A stretch of DNA of 64,000 nt from Pseudomonas monteilii (GTDB lineage: Bacteria > Pseudomonadota > Gammaproteobacteria > Pseudomonadales > Pseudomonadaceae). The DNA is taken from NCBI GenBank assembly GCA_001534745.1, contig CP013997.1:2170001-2234000 (forward strand). The letters are read 5' to 3'. The translations under genes and the position numbers were made by a program. Below the pieces are notes generated by a model. That model saw nothing but the letters and a program-made list of their open reading frames with translations, had not been told where the DNA came from and made no database searches. Of this stretch, positions 8,626-36,830 are shown piece by piece (position 1 is the first letter of the stretch; each line of letters begins with the position of its first letter).

Positions 8626-11600
8626 CAAGCCGCGTCCGTCGTCGAGGTGCCGGCCAACCGGGTGCCGCCGGGGGCCGAGCGCATCACGCCGGCCATGCTC
8701 AGCCTGGCCTCGCTCGAGCAGACGGCCATCGACCGCATCGTCGCCACGGTACCCGGTGGCGCCGCCAACGTGCAGGAGATCTACCCGTTGGCGCCCGTGC
8801 AGGCGGGGATCGTCTACCACCACCTGCGCGCCACCCAGGGCGACCCCTACCTGCTGCGCTGGCGCCTGGCCTTCGACAGCCTGGCGCGACTGACCCGTTG
8901 GGCCGCGGCATTGCAGCAGGTCATCGACCGCCACGACATCCTGCGCAGCGCCATCTGCCACGAAGGCCTGGCGCAGCCGCACCAGGTGGTGTGGCGGCAG
9001 GCGCCGTTGACGGTGGAAGCCGTCGAGCTGCCGGGCGCAACCGCCGGTGATACCCCCCTGGCGCAGTTGCACGCCCATGTGCAGGCCCACAGTGCCCGCC
9101 TGCCTCTGCACCAGGCCCCCCTGATGCGCCTGTATCGTGCCCAGGATCGGCACACCGGCGAGACCGTGGCGATCCTGCTGTTCCACCACCTGATCCTCGA
9201 CAATCAGGCCATGGTCCGGGTCGCCCAGGAACTGACGAGCCTGCTCGCGCAGCCTGGCGTCGCCTTGCCCGAAACGGTGCCTTACCGCCAGTACATCGCA
9301 CAGGTCGAACGCGCCGATCAGGCGGCGCAGACGGCGTTCTTCGAGGCCATGCTCGGCGACGTCGATGAGCCGACCTTGCCGTGCGGCCTGACCGTGCTCG
9401 AGGACGAGACCCCGCTGGAAGAATGCCGCCGGACCCTGTCCCCCGCGTTGAACCAGGCCCTGCGCGAGCAGGCCCGGTGCCAGGGCGTCAGCGTGGCCAG
9501 CCTGGTGCACCTGGCCTGGGCGCGGGTGGTCGGGGTGCTCGCCGGGCGTGACGACGTGGTATTCGGCACGGTGCTGCTCGGGCGCATGCAAGGGGGCGAT
9601 GCCCGCCAGGCCCTGGGCGTGTTCATCAACACGCTGCCGCTGCGCATCGACACCGCCCAGCCGGCGCGTCAGGCCCTGCGCGACGTGCACGGTCGGCTCA
9701 ACGCGCTGCTGGCCCACGAGGACGCACCCTTGGCCCTGGCCCAACGCTGCGCCGACCTACCCAAGGGCGCCACGCTGTTCAGCGCGCTGCTCAATTACCG
9801 GCACAGCGCCGAGGCCCGGCCGCAGGACGGCGAGGGCGCCTGGGCCGGAGTGCGCGTGCTCGACGGCGAAGTGCGCAGCCATTACCCGCTGACCTTGAGC
9901 GTCGATGACCTGGAGACCCACTTCGACGTCCAGGTCCTGGCCGTGCCGACCCTGGGCGCTGCCCGCGTGACCGACTGGGTCGAGACGACCCTGGCGCGCC
10001 TGCTCGAGCGCCTGGCCCAGCCTGCGCCTGGGCGTGTCGATCAGTTGTCGATCCTGGACGACGCGGCCCAGGCGAGCCTGATGGACCTTGGCCGCCTGCC
10101 GCGTGCCTATCCGCGTGGACAGACCGTGCACGCCCTGGTCGAAGCCCAGGCGGCGCGCCAACCGTCGGCGCCCGCGCTGCGCCAGGGCGAGGTTTGCCTG
10201 AGCTACGCCCAGCTCAACCAGCAGGCCAATCGCCTGGCGCACACGCTGCTGGCCCACGGCGTGCGTCCCGAAGACCGGGTCGCGGTCTGCCTGGGCAACA
10301 CGCCGAACCGTGTGGTGGCCTTGCTCGCCGTCCTCAAGGCCGGTGCCGGCTACGTGCCGGTCGATCCCGGCTACCCCGCCGAACGCCTGGCCTACCTGCT
10401 CGGCGATGCCGCGCCGCGGCTGGTGCTGACCGAGGACGGCACCCAGGCCCGGGTCGGTGGCTGTGCGCAGTTGAACCTCGACCGTTTCGACGGCCACGGG
10501 CAGTCGACGCAGAACCCGCGTCTGCCGGGCCTGGACGACCGACACCTGGCCTACGTGATCTACACCTCCGGCTCCACCGGCCAGCCCAAGGGGGTGATGG
10601 TCGAGCACGCCAGCCTGGTCAACCTGGTGCACTGGCACGCCGAGGCCTTCGACCTGGGAGCGGGCAGCCAGACCGCCAGCGTTGCCGGTTTCAGCTTCGA
10701 CGCCGCGGCCTGGGAAACCTGGCCGGCCCTGTGCCAGGGCGCGGTGCTGCACCTACCGCCGCGCGAGGTGGCCAGCGAGGCGCTGGACGACCTGCTGGCC
10801 TGGTGGCAGCGCACGCCGATCGAGGTGGGCTTCCTGCCCACTCCGGTGGCCGAACACTGGTTGCGCGGCGCTCCACGTCACCCCACCTTGCGCACTTTGC
10901 TCATCGGCGGCGACCGCCTGCGCCAGTTCGACCGCGACCCCGGCTTTGCCGTGATCAACAACTACGGTCCGACCGAGACCACGGTGGTGGCGACCTCGGG
11001 GCAGATGCAGCCAGGCGGCGCCCTGCACATCGGTGGGCCGATCGCCAACGCCTGTCTCTACGTGCTCGATGCCGGTCGCCAGCCGGTGCCAGTGGGCGTG
11101 GTCGGTGAGCTGTACATCGGTGGCGAAGGCGTGGCGCGCGGCTACCTGGGGCAATCCGCGCTGAGCGCCGAGCGCTTCCTGGACGATCCCTTCGCCGCCG
11201 GACCGGGCGCACGGATGTACCGCAGCGGCGACCGCGTGCGTTGGCGCGAAGACGGCACCCTGGACTACCTGGGGCGGGTCGATGCCCAGGTCAAGCTACG
11301 CGGCATGCGCATCGAGCCGGGCGAGATCGAAGCGGCGTTGCTGGCCCAGCCAGGTGTCGAGAGCGCCGTGGTGCTGGTCCGCGACGGGCGTCTGTTGGCC
11401 TGGTTCACCGGCGCCGTGGACGTCACGCCCGCTGCGCTGCGCGACGCCCTGCAACAGCGCCTGCCGGGTCACATGGTGCCGTCGGCATTCACCGCCCTGG
11501 CTGCGCTGCCGTTGACCCGCAACGGCAAGCTCGACCCGGCGGCCTTGCCTGAGCCGACGCCGGACAGCCTCATTGGGCAAGACTTCGAGGCGCCGCAAGG

Positions 11601-14600
11601 CACCCTGGAAACCGCCATTGCCGCGGTTTGGGCCGAGGTCCTGGGCCTGGCCCAGGTCGGGCGGCACGACGACTTCTTCGAGTTGGGCGGCCATTCGCTG
11701 CTGGCCGTGAGCCTGGTCGAGCGGCTGCGCGAGCGCGGCCTGGGCATCGACGTGCGGGTGCTGCTGGCACGGCCCACCGTGGCCGCCCTGGCCAGCGGCA
11801 TGAGGGCGCACGCCACCCACGCCACGCCGCCCAACCGTGTACCGGACGGCTGCACGCACATCACCCCGGCACTGCTGGCGCTGGCCGAACTGGACCAGGC
11901 GAGCATCGACCACATCGTTGCCCAGGTGCCGGGCGGCGCGGCCAACGTGCAGGAAATCTACCCGCTGGCGCCTTTGCAGCAGGGCATTCTCTACCACCAC
12001 TTCAGCACGCCCGAGCGTGACCCCTACCTGCTGCACCTGCCGCTGCGCTTCGACAGCCTGGCGCGTCTGCAACAGGTGGCTGCGGTCTTGCAGCGCAGCA
12101 TCACGCGCCACGACAGCCTGCGCACGGCGATCGTCTGGGAAGGCCTGGAAACCGCGCACCAGGTGGTCCTGCGCGAAGCCCCGCTGCGGGTCGAGCAGGT
12201 GCCGGTCGCGCAGTTGGGCGACGCCCACGCCGCTCGTCCCCTGGCCCTCGACCAGGCCCCGCTGATCGAGCTGTGGCACGCAGCGCCGAAGGCCGAGGGC
12301 GCGGTGCAGGCGATCCTGCGCTTCCACCACGTGGTGCTCGATGCCCTGGCCCTGGAAGTGCTGCGCGAGGAGTGGCTCGACGATCTGGCCGGGCAGGGGA
12401 TACCCCGCGCCCCGGCGGTACCGTACCGCAACTACGTGGCCCAGGCCTGCCAAGGCGCGGCACAGGCCGAGCACGAGGCGTTCTTCCGCGAGCAACTGGG
12501 CGACATCGACACCCCGACCCTGGCCTTCGACACGCCGGGCGTCGCCGCCGGGCCGGCCGAGCAGGCCCGACGCGCGTTGCCCGAGGCCTTGGTCGTGCGG
12601 CTGCGGCGCCAGGCCCAGGCCGCCGGCGTCAGCCTGGCCAGCCTGTTCCACCTGGCCTGGGCGCGGGTACTGGGCGTGGCCTGCGACAACGAGCGCGTGG
12701 TGTTCGGCACCGTGCTGCTCGGCCGTCTGCAAGGCGGGCAGGGCGCCGACCGTGGCATCGGCATGTTCATCAATACCCTGCCGCTGCGGGTCGAGCTGGG
12801 CGATCGCAGCGTGCACCAGGCACTGCGCGACACCCATGCCCGGCTGCTGGCCTTGCTCGCCCACGAGCAGGCACCGCTGGCCCTGGCGCAACGCTGGAGC
12901 GGCGTGCCCGCGCCCCTGCCGCTGTTCAACGCCATGCTCAACTACCGTCATGCGGCCGGTCAGGCCCGCCAGGACGCGCGCCAGGCCGCCTGGGAGGGCA
13001 TCGACTTCGAACCGATCCAGGGGCCGGGCACCTACGCCCTGACGCTGGACGTGGACGACTTCGGCAGCGCCGTGCAGGTGGGAATCAGCGCCCCCGACAC
13101 CGTAGGCGCCGCACGCCTGGCCGGGCTGGTCGAGCAGACGCTGGTGAGCCTGGCCGAGGCGCTGGACGATGCCCCGAGCGGCCGCTGCAGCAGGTCGTGG
13201 TGCTGGACGCCGAGGCCCAGCGACGTTTGCTGGCGACGGCCAACGACACCGCGCAGGATCACGACCTGACCCAGACCCTCCCGGCGCTGTTCGCCGAGCA
13301 GGTCCGGCGTCATCCAGAAGCCATCGCGCTGTACGCCGACGGTGTCGCGCTGCGTTACCGTGACCTCGACGCCCAGGCCAACGCGCTGGCGCATCACCTG
13401 CTGGCCCACGGCCTGGACCGCGATGACCGCGTGGCCCTGTGCGTCGAGCGCGGCCCGGCGATGGTGGTGGGCCTGCTGGCCATCCTCAAGGCCGGGGGTG
13501 CCTACGTGCCGCTCGACCCCGGCTACCCGGCCGAACGCCTGCGCACGTTGCTCGACGGCAGCACCCCGCGCGCGGTGCTGGTGCACGGCGCTACCCGCGA
13601 TCGTCTGGCGCTGGCCGGGCAGGTGGTGATCGACCTGGATGCCCTCGAGCACCTGACCACGCGCACCGACGCGCCTCCCGTGTGCCGCCCGAGCGCCCAG
13701 GACCTGGCCTACGTGATCCACACCTCCGGTTCCACCGGCGTGCCCAAGGGCGTGATGGTCGAGCACCGCCAGGTGGCCAACCTGGTGCACTGGGCCCGGC
13801 GCATCTGGCCCCAGACGCCCGGGCGCGTGGTCCTGCACAAGACCCCGATCAGCTTCGACGCCTCGGTCTGGGAACTGCTCTGGCCCTTGTGCAGCGGCAT
13901 CCCGCTGGTGCTGGCGCGCCCCGACGGGCAGCGCGACCCGGCCTACCTGACCGCGCTGGTCCGCCAGCACCGGGTCAGCGTGGCGCAGTTCGTGCCGGCC
14001 TTGTTGGCGCAGTTCCTCGACGACGACGGCTGCCTGGCCTGCACCAGCCTGGTGGACATCGTCTGCGGCGGCGGCGAGTTGACCGCAGCGCTGGCTGCCC
14101 AGGTCCGCCGCCGCATGCCGTGGGCGCGGCTGCACAACGTCTATGGGCCGACCGAGACCACCGTCGATTGCAGCCTGTTCACCCTGCACCCCGAGCAACC
14201 GGTGCCGGCCACGGCACTGCCGATCGGCCAGCCGATCGACAATACCCGGCTCTACGTGCTCGACGCCCAGCTGCAACCGGTCCCCGAGGGCGTGCCGGGC
14301 CAGCTGTACATCGGCGGCGCCGGGGTGACCCGCGGGTACCTCAATCGCTCCGAGGAGCAGGCCGAGCGCTTCATCGACAGCCCCTTCACCCCGGGTGAGC
14401 GGCTGTACGTCAGCGGCGACCGGGTCCAGCGACGCCTCGACGGCCAGCTGATGTTCCTCGGGCGCAACGACGACCAGCTCAAGCTCAACGGCCTGCGGGT
14501 CGAACCCGGCGACATCGAGCACAGCCTGCTGCGCGTGCCAGGCATCGCGCAGGCGGTGGTGCTGGCACGGCCCGACGCCCTCGGCGCCCAGCGCCTGGTG

Positions 14601-15022
14601 GCCTGGTACAGCGGCACGGCCTACACCACGGCCGAGCTGCGCGCCGCCTTGCGCGAGCAGTTGCCGGACTACCTGGTGCCGGCGCTGTTCATGCACCTGA
14701 CGCACTGGCCCCTGAGCCCCAACGGCAAGCTCGACCGGCGCGGCTTGCCCACGCCGGAGGGCCAGGCACTGCCAGGCCGTACCTTCGAGGCGCCGGACGG
14801 CGAGGTCGAGGTCCTGCTGGCGCAGGTCTGGGCCGAACTGCTGGGCGTCGAGCGGGTAGGCCGACACGACAATTTCTTCGAACTGGGCGGCCATTCGCTG
14901 CTGGCGGTGAACCTCATCGCCCGGCTTCGCCAGGAAGGCCTGGAAGCCGACGTCCGCGCCCTGTTCGAGCACCCCACGCTGGCGGGTTATGCCGCCATCA
15001 CAGAGAGCATGGAGATCATCCT

Positions 15023-15026
<4 letters not shown>
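5536..15026 (+). CDS. cifA: Trimodular lipopeptide NRPS (Leu-Leu-Gln), CifA/SyfA-type, interrupted by a frameshift
   Basis: Starts [18 protein letters not shown] after AGGAAGGA. Domains: starter condensation (HHLILDG, residue ~142), A1, T1, dual C/E, A2, T2, dual C/E, then A3 and T3 in the next frame. The uninterrupted frame ends at 13269. From 13176 the +1 frame continues the same protein exactly ([13 protein letters not shown] onward) to the stop at 15026. One missing C in the run at 13172-13175 explains the break; repaired length is about 3163 residues, the size of CifA/SyfA. The starter C domain would acylate the first residue with a 3-hydroxy fatty acid. The end overlaps the next NRPS by GTGA. 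Whether the frameshift is real or a base-calling error is not decidable here. Confidence 0.9.
8645..11800 (+). other. NRPS module 2: dual C/E - A(Leu) - T
   Basis: The C domain opens with the dual C/E signature [33 protein letters not shown] and HHLILDN. The A pocket is DAWFLGNVV, Leu. The T domain has [14 protein letters not shown]. The next C domain is also dual, so D-Leu is predicted at position 2. Confidence 0.85.
11825..15026 (+). other. NRPS module 3: dual C/E - A(Gln/Glu) - T, split by the frameshift
   Basis: The dual C/E domain ([26 protein letters not shown]) is in the first frame; A3 ([16 protein letters not shown]) and T3 ([14 protein letters not shown]) are in the second. The pocket reads D A W Q V G V V D, a Gln-like code (compare tyrocidine Gln DAWQFGLID); Glu cannot be excluded. 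The first domain of the next protein is dual C/E, so this residue should be D. Confidence 0.8.
13172..13175 (+). other. Frameshift site in the first NRPS gene
   Basis: The frame changes within GATGCCCCGAGCGG between the third C domain and A3. Adding one C restores continuous homologous sequence ([15 protein letters not shown]). No slippery heptamer or pseudoknot typical of programmed shifting is obvious. Confidence 0.85.
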
Positions 15027-32794
<17,768 letters not shown>

Positions 32795-32934
32795 ACGGGG
32801 TCGCGGACGTGCACGCGGTCGATGGCGCGGCAGAGACGGGCAGGGCAGACGCGCTTCGGCGCTCGGCCCAGGGGCCGTGACGGTGGCCTTGAAGGGGACG
32901 TTTTGCCGGTGATGAGGCGGGTGAATGCACCGCC

Positions 32935-32963
32935 GCCATCGCCGGCAAGCCGGCTCCCACAGG
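32935..32963. repeat. REP sequence downstream of the NRPS operon
   Basis: ATCGCCGGCAAGCCGGCTCC followed by CACAG. The 230 bp between the NRPS stop and the IS110 hold this and a second REP type at 32987-33024 that is the insertion target; no gene is seen. Confidence 0.7.
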
Positions 32964-33039
32964 GAACGATCGTGTCGACGGTTTTTGTGGCCCCTGCGGG
33001 CCCAATCGCGGCACAGGGGCCGCTTGTATGGTAGGACTT

Positions 33040-33186
33040 GAAGGGAGGAGGAGGGACTAGATCCGCTTCTGACTGTTCGCGCAGTACAGACCGTGGGAGA
33101 TTTCGCCCCTCCTCCCTTCACCCAAGCGCCGATAAGGAATGCTTCCGGTTTTGACCGACGAAAGTACAAGCCTGCGCCTCTGGGTG
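33040..33186 (+). ncRNA. Candidate bridge RNA of IS110 copy 2
   Basis: Identical in sequence to the leader RNA of copy 1, including the 12-bp first stem, the CCGCT and GTGGGAG target-matching segments and the TACAAG donor-matching segment. Preservation alongside a drifting transposase gene is consistent with functional constraint or with recent gene conversion. Confidence 0.68.
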
Positions 33187-33226
33187 GCCCTTCAAGCCCT
33201 TAGACCTTACCTGCGGAGACGCGCTC

Positions 33227-34174
33227 ATGGCAATGCCATCATCCGAACACAGCACGATCATAGGCGTCGACGTTGCTAAGGCTGAGCTCGTCATTTACGA
33301 AGACAGCTCCGGACAGTTGAGCACTATTGCCAACAACAAGACGGCCATCAAGCAATGGATCAAGGCATTGCACGGCAAGGTCTCGATTGCAATCGAGGCC
33401 ACCAATGTCTATCACCTGCTGTTTACCGATATGGTCCATGAAGCAGGACATACCCTTTACTTGATGGATGGTTATGCCCTGAGTCACTACCGAAAAGGTA
33501 TTGGTTCACGCGCCAAGACTGACCCGATCGATGCAAGGGTACTGGCCCGGTACCTCAAGAACGAAGGCGCTAATCTTACCCCCTGGGTCCCACCTTCGAC
33601 GCTCTATCGCGACCTTGTCAGCCTGTTTCGCAGGCGCGCGATGCTCGTCCAGACGCGTACAGCGCTGAGACTGAGCTGGGAGGGTGAGCCGCTGCTCAAG
33701 AGCCTTTTGAAGTCCCAGCTCACCTCGATGAAGCGCCTTGAAGACCTCATTGAAAACATGATCAAGAAGCTGCTCGACCAGGCAGGACTGATGCCGTTAG
33801 TAAAGCAGTGTATGAAAGTTGAAGGTATTGGTTTTCTTACCGCTGCGCGTTTGGTCGCCACCTACCAGCGAGGCGAGTTCAAGAGTGCCGATGCCTTTAT
33901 CGCCTTTCTAGGAATGGACCTGCGAGTGGCTCAGTCGGGCAAGAAAAAAGAACGCTCGACGTTGACCAAACGAGGCGATCCAGAGGTCCGTCGTTTGCTG
34001 CACAACGCGGCGATGTCAGCAGGTAGGACAGCTGCTTGGAAAACGTTTTACGAAGACAAGCAGAGCCGCGGTTTTAAAAAGACTCAAGTCCTGGTCATGC
34101 TGGCCCGCAAGCTGGCTCGAGTGGTCTTTGCCCTGATCAGAAGCGGAGAGGAATATCGTCCCAAAGCCGCTTAA
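33227..34174 (+). CDS. IS110-family transposase, copy 2
   Basis: 315 residues, two differences from copy 1 (V121 and S159). D15, E57, D99, D102 and S237 are all retained, so it appears intact. Its stop lies 25 bp from the right end of the element. Confidence 0.95.
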   Translation: MAMPSSEHSTIIGVDVAKAELVIYEDSSGQLSTIANNKTAIKQWIKALHGKVSIAIEATNVYHLLFTDMVHEAGHTLYLMDGYALSHYRKGIGSRAKTDPIDARVLARYLKNEGANLTPWVPPSTLYRDLVSLFRRRAMLVQTRTALRLSWEGEPLLKSLLKSQLTSMKRLEDLIENMIKKLLDQAGLMPLVKQCMKVEGIGFLTAARLVATYQRGEFKSADAFIAFLGMDLRVAQSGKKKERSTLTKRGDPEVRRLLHNAAMSAGRTAAWKTFYEDKQSRGFKKTQVLVMLARKLARVVFALIRSGEEYRPKAA

Positions 34175-34199
34175 GCGCTTGGCAATTACCATAGAATCT

Positions 34200-34588
34200 C
34201 CCACAGGTGACCGCGATAGCCTGCAATTCCGCGATGGAGCTACGGGTGCAGGAGCAGCCCAGTGCCGCGATGAGCTGCATCACCGCGGTGGGGCTACGGG
34301 TGTAGGAGCGGCCCCTGCCGGGGCGCCGGACCGGCCGCGATTGGGCCCGCAGGGCCCACATTCGCACTTGGCAGAACCCTAGAATCCCTCACATGGACCG
34401 CAATCACCTGTACCACTACGGCAGGTGAGCGGCCACGAAATCGATCAGTCATTCGACGGTTTTGTAGCGCGCAGACCTACGAAATTAACCAGGGTCTGTA
34501 TCACCACCCTGTGGGAGCGGGCTTGCCCGCGATGACGGCAGCCCAGGCACCGACCCAAAAAGGCCGGTGAGGCGTCAGGCCAGGCGCT
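34200..34588. repeat. REP-rich intergenic stretch
   Basis: Right of IS110 copy 2 are two degenerate copies of the GGGCTACGGGTGTAGGAGCG-type repeat (34240-34345) and a classical REP at 34511-34533 (GTGGGAGCGGGCTTGCCCGC). No coding frame with support is present. Confidence 0.7.
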
Positions 34589-35365
34589 TCAGCGAAAGCC
34601 GCCCGCAGGCTTCCAGGTGGATGCCGGGGCAGGTAGCTCGACATGACGGCCGTACCGTGCCGGCAGATCCAGCCAGCAGGCGACAGGTACCGGCTGGCCC
34701 GTCGCGAGCAGTCGAGGCGACGGCGCCTGCTCGACGTGCTCGCCTTCGGCATCCGCATACAGCCAGCGCATCAGCGAATGCCGTCCCCGGATGTTCAGTT
34801 TGACCGCCGCCCGCCGCTGGTAGCTGTCCACCGTGTTGACCGTCAACTGCAAGGCTTCGGCCTGCTGCGCGGCGGTACGCCCGGCCAGCAGTCCCAGGCA
34901 GACCTGTGTCTCGCGTTCGGACAGGCTCAGCCCGCTCTGCTGCAGGCGTTGGTGGAAGCGGCTTTCCAGGCTCTGTGCGGGCCGGTTGGCTTCGGCCAGC
35001 GGCAGGGCCAGGCGCTGGTGCTGGCCAAGCAACGAGAACAGCAACGGCGCGATGGCATGCAGGCGTTCGCGCTCCTGCTCGGAAAAAACCTGCCCAGGCG
35101 CCAGACGCTGGACGGTCAGGTGACGCGCCGCATCGTTCTGCGCCCGCAGGTTCAACGTGCGTCCGGCACGGGTTTCACAAGAACGAGCGTCGGCCCGCTC
35201 AGTGAACGGATCCCGGGCCGACGGCGGCGCGATCGGCTGCCAGTCGAGGCGGTCCACCGGTGCGGCGAGGTGGGCCTCGACCAGGGCGTGGAACGTGCGT
35301 GCGAAGTGTCGACTGCCCAGGCTGGCGATGACCTTGCCGATGTCGGCGAATGAGGTGGCGGTCAT
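34589..35365 (-). CDS. LuxR-family transcriptional regulator, second copy
   Basis: 258 residues preceded by GGAGGAC five bases before the ATG. The HTH lies at about residues 145-205: LSLSERETQVCLGLLAGRTA, then AEALQLTVNTVDSYQRRAAV. A C-terminal tail of ~50 residues follows the HTH, unusual for the family. The N-terminal half resembles the LuxR protein upstream of the NRPS genes. It sits just outside the right IS110 copy, where lipopeptide clusters often carry their downstream luxR gene, so it may be the separated second regulator. It could instead serve the Rid/indigoidine genes; the Rid gene is 64 bp upstream on the same strand. Confidence 0.85.
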   Translation of the reverse strand: MTATSFADIGKVIASLGSRHFARTFHALVEAHLAAPVDRLDWQPIAPPSARDPFTERADARSCETRAGRTLNLRAQNDAARHLTVQRLAPGQVFSEQERERLHAIAPLLFSLLGQHQRLALPLAEANRPAQSLESRFHQRLQQSGLSLSERETQVCLGLLAGRTAAQQAEALQLTVNTVDSYQRRAAVKLNIRGRHSLMRWLYADAEGEHVEQAPSPRLLATGQPVPVACWLDLPARYGRHVELPAPASTWKPAGGFR

Positions 35366-35429
35366 TGTGTCCTCCGTGACTCGACGAACGCGGGGCCTGG
35401 TCGTTCACCAGGCCTCGTCTTGATACGGT

Positions 35430-35861
35430 TCAAGGGTGCGCCGCGACCACGTCGACTTCCACCAACGTGCCGGGCAAGGGCAGGGCCACCACCTGGATCG
35501 CCGTGCGGGTCGGCTTGGCGGCCAGGTCGGGATCGTCGAAGAACGTCGCGTAGGCGCGCTGAAAACCGGCGAAGTCCAGACGTCCGCCGTGCTCCGGCGT
35601 GCCGACCAGAAACGCCCGCAACTGCACGATGTGACGCATCTGCAGGTCGTGCTGGGCCAGGATCGCCTGGATCTTGCCCAGTACCGACGTTGCCTGGGTC
35701 TGGGTATCACCATAGGCGGCAGGTGTCCCTGGCACCGCGTCGCCGTCCGCGACGTCGGCCAGGATGCCGCTGACATAGACCAGCTTGGCTTCGGCGGGCA
35801 GGGCGATGGATTCGGCGTAAGGCGCCTGGGGGTTGCCGGTGCGCAGGAGGGTGTTGGACAT
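35430..35861 (-). CDS. Rid-family (RidA/YjgF-like) protein
   Basis: 143 residues from the ATG at 35861, preceded by GGAAAGGAAGC. A longer in-frame start exists but lacks family similarity. The Rid fold is indicated by LVYVSGILADVADGD, TQTQATSVLGKIQAILAQ, HIVQLRAFLVG and TRTAIQVVALPLPGTLVEVD; the arginine in PTRTAIQV is the usual imine-binding residue. Rid enzymes hydrolyse reactive enamines/imines. It is divergent from the TetR gene, with a perfect 18-bp palindrome about 50 bp upstream. A role in handling imine intermediates made by the neighbouring oxidoreductase or indigoidine synthetase is speculative. Confidence 0.88.
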   Translation of the reverse strand: MSNTLLRTGNPQAPYAESIALPAEAKLVYVSGILADVADGDAVPGTPAAYGDTQTQATSVLGKIQAILAQHDLQMRHIVQLRAFLVGTPEHGGRLDFAGFQRAYATFFDDPDLAAKPTRTAIQVVALPLPGTLVEVDVVAAHP

Positions 35862-35910
35862 GAAACGCTGCTTCCTTTCCAGATACATGGGGTGAGCGCC
35901 TGCCCTCCGA

Positions 35911-35928
35911 CTGGAACGATCGTTCCAG
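35911..35928. promoter_or_regulatory. Perfect 18-bp palindrome, probable TetR operator 1
   Basis: CTGGAACGATCGTTCCAG is its own reverse complement and lies in the Rid-TetR intergenic region, 50 bp from the Rid start. Confidence 0.7.
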
Positions 35929-36066
35929 AATTTGGCGGAGTGAGTCGTGGCGAGGCGTTCTTTTTTCAAGCTGCATCATCTGGACGAAGGGTGCAAGCAC
36001 CAGATTTAGGCAAGAAACAAATAAAATTTGAACCATTGACGGTCCGCTCGGTCGGGTGGTACGTTC

Positions 36067-36082
36067 TGTACCGTTCGTTCCA
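36067..36082. promoter_or_regulatory. Probable TetR operator 2
   Basis: TGTACCGTTCGTTCCA matches the core of operator 1 (TGGAACGATCGTTCCA) at 13 of 16 positions and ends 14 bp before the TetR start codon, suggesting autoregulation. Confidence 0.55.
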
Positions 36083-36096
36083 CAACCGGTGCAGAG

Positions 36097-36678
36097 ATGA
36101 GATCCAGAGAATTCGATCCCGATGCCATCGCCGAGGCCGCTATGCGTGTGTTCTGGCAGCGCGGCTATGCCGGGACTAGCATCCAGGACCTGGTCGAAGG
36201 CACGGGCCTGGGACGCGGCAGCCTGTACAACGCCTTCGGCAGCAAGCAGGGCTTGTACGAATTCGCCCTGAGCCGCTACTACGACATGACCGCCTTCAAC
36301 GTCGCCCTGCTGGCCGAAGAAGGCCCGGTCAAGGAGCTGATTCGCCGCCTGCTGCACAAGATCGTCGCCGAAGAGCTGCACGACACCGAGAACCTGGGTT
36401 GCATGGTTGCCAACGCTTCCCTGGAAGTGGCCCGTCACGACAGTGGCATCGCCGAGCTGGTGGCCAAGAACTTCAGCCGCATGGAGCGGGCGCTGACCGC
36501 GCTGTTCCTGCGCGGGCAGGCCGCCGGCGAGATCGAGGCTGGCCGTCGCCCCGAAGCCTTGGCCCGGTTCGTGGTCAGCACCATCCAGGGCATCCGGGTG
36601 ATCGGCAAGGGCGGTGCCCGCGAGGACCGCTCCGAGCGACTGGCCGACATCGTCGAGGTGGCCGTCGGTGCGTTGTGA
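36097..36678 (+). CDS. TetR-family transcriptional regulator
   Basis: 193 residues. The N-terminal HTH is AIAEAAMRVFWQRGYAGTSI, QDLVEGTGLGRGSLYNAFGS, KQGLYEFALSRYYD, the AcrR/TetR signature. The C-terminal helices contain LGCMVANASLEVARHDSGIA, as in YxaF/LmrA-like TetR proteins. It is divergent from the Rid gene with two related palindromes between, and co-directional with the oxidoreductase, isomerase, indigoidine synthetase and exporter genes that follow. The effector is unknown. Confidence 0.92.
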   Translation: MRSREFDPDAIAEAAMRVFWQRGYAGTSIQDLVEGTGLGRGSLYNAFGSKQGLYEFALSRYYDMTAFNVALLAEEGPVKELIRRLLHKIVAEELHDTENLGCMVANASLEVARHDSGIAELVAKNFSRMERALTALFLRGQAAGEIEAGRRPEALARFVVSTIQGIRVIGKGGAREDRSERLADIVEVAVGAL

Positions 36679-36830
36679 TCCCCCGGGCTGCCGGACACGC
36701 TGTTTCGTTTCGTCATGATCGGTCAAGGTCCCGGCGCCTGCGTCGGGCCTGACCGCACACGCTTCAACCGCGCGGCCTCGTCGCGCCCCCGACATTTTCG
36801 TCTTCAACGCTTCACTAAAAGGACGTTCAC

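Larger units (their letters stand above)
33025..34199 (+). mobile_element. IS110-family insertion sequence, copy 2 (REP-targeting)
   Basis: Same length (1175 bp), same orientation and same target junction as copy 1: GCACAGGGGCCGCT|TGTATGG on the left and CATAGAATCT|CCCACAGGTG on the right. The leader is identical to copy 1; about a dozen substitutions lie in the transposase gene. The two elements are 30,255 bp apart and bracket the LuxR gene plus both NRPS genes. Confidence 0.9.

Noticed and set aside
33025..34199. IS1111-subgroup assignment for the IS110-family copies
   Set aside because: IS1111 elements have their long non-coding end after the transposase; here the long leader is before it, as in the IS110 subgroup, despite the short subterminal TATGGTA inverted repeat.
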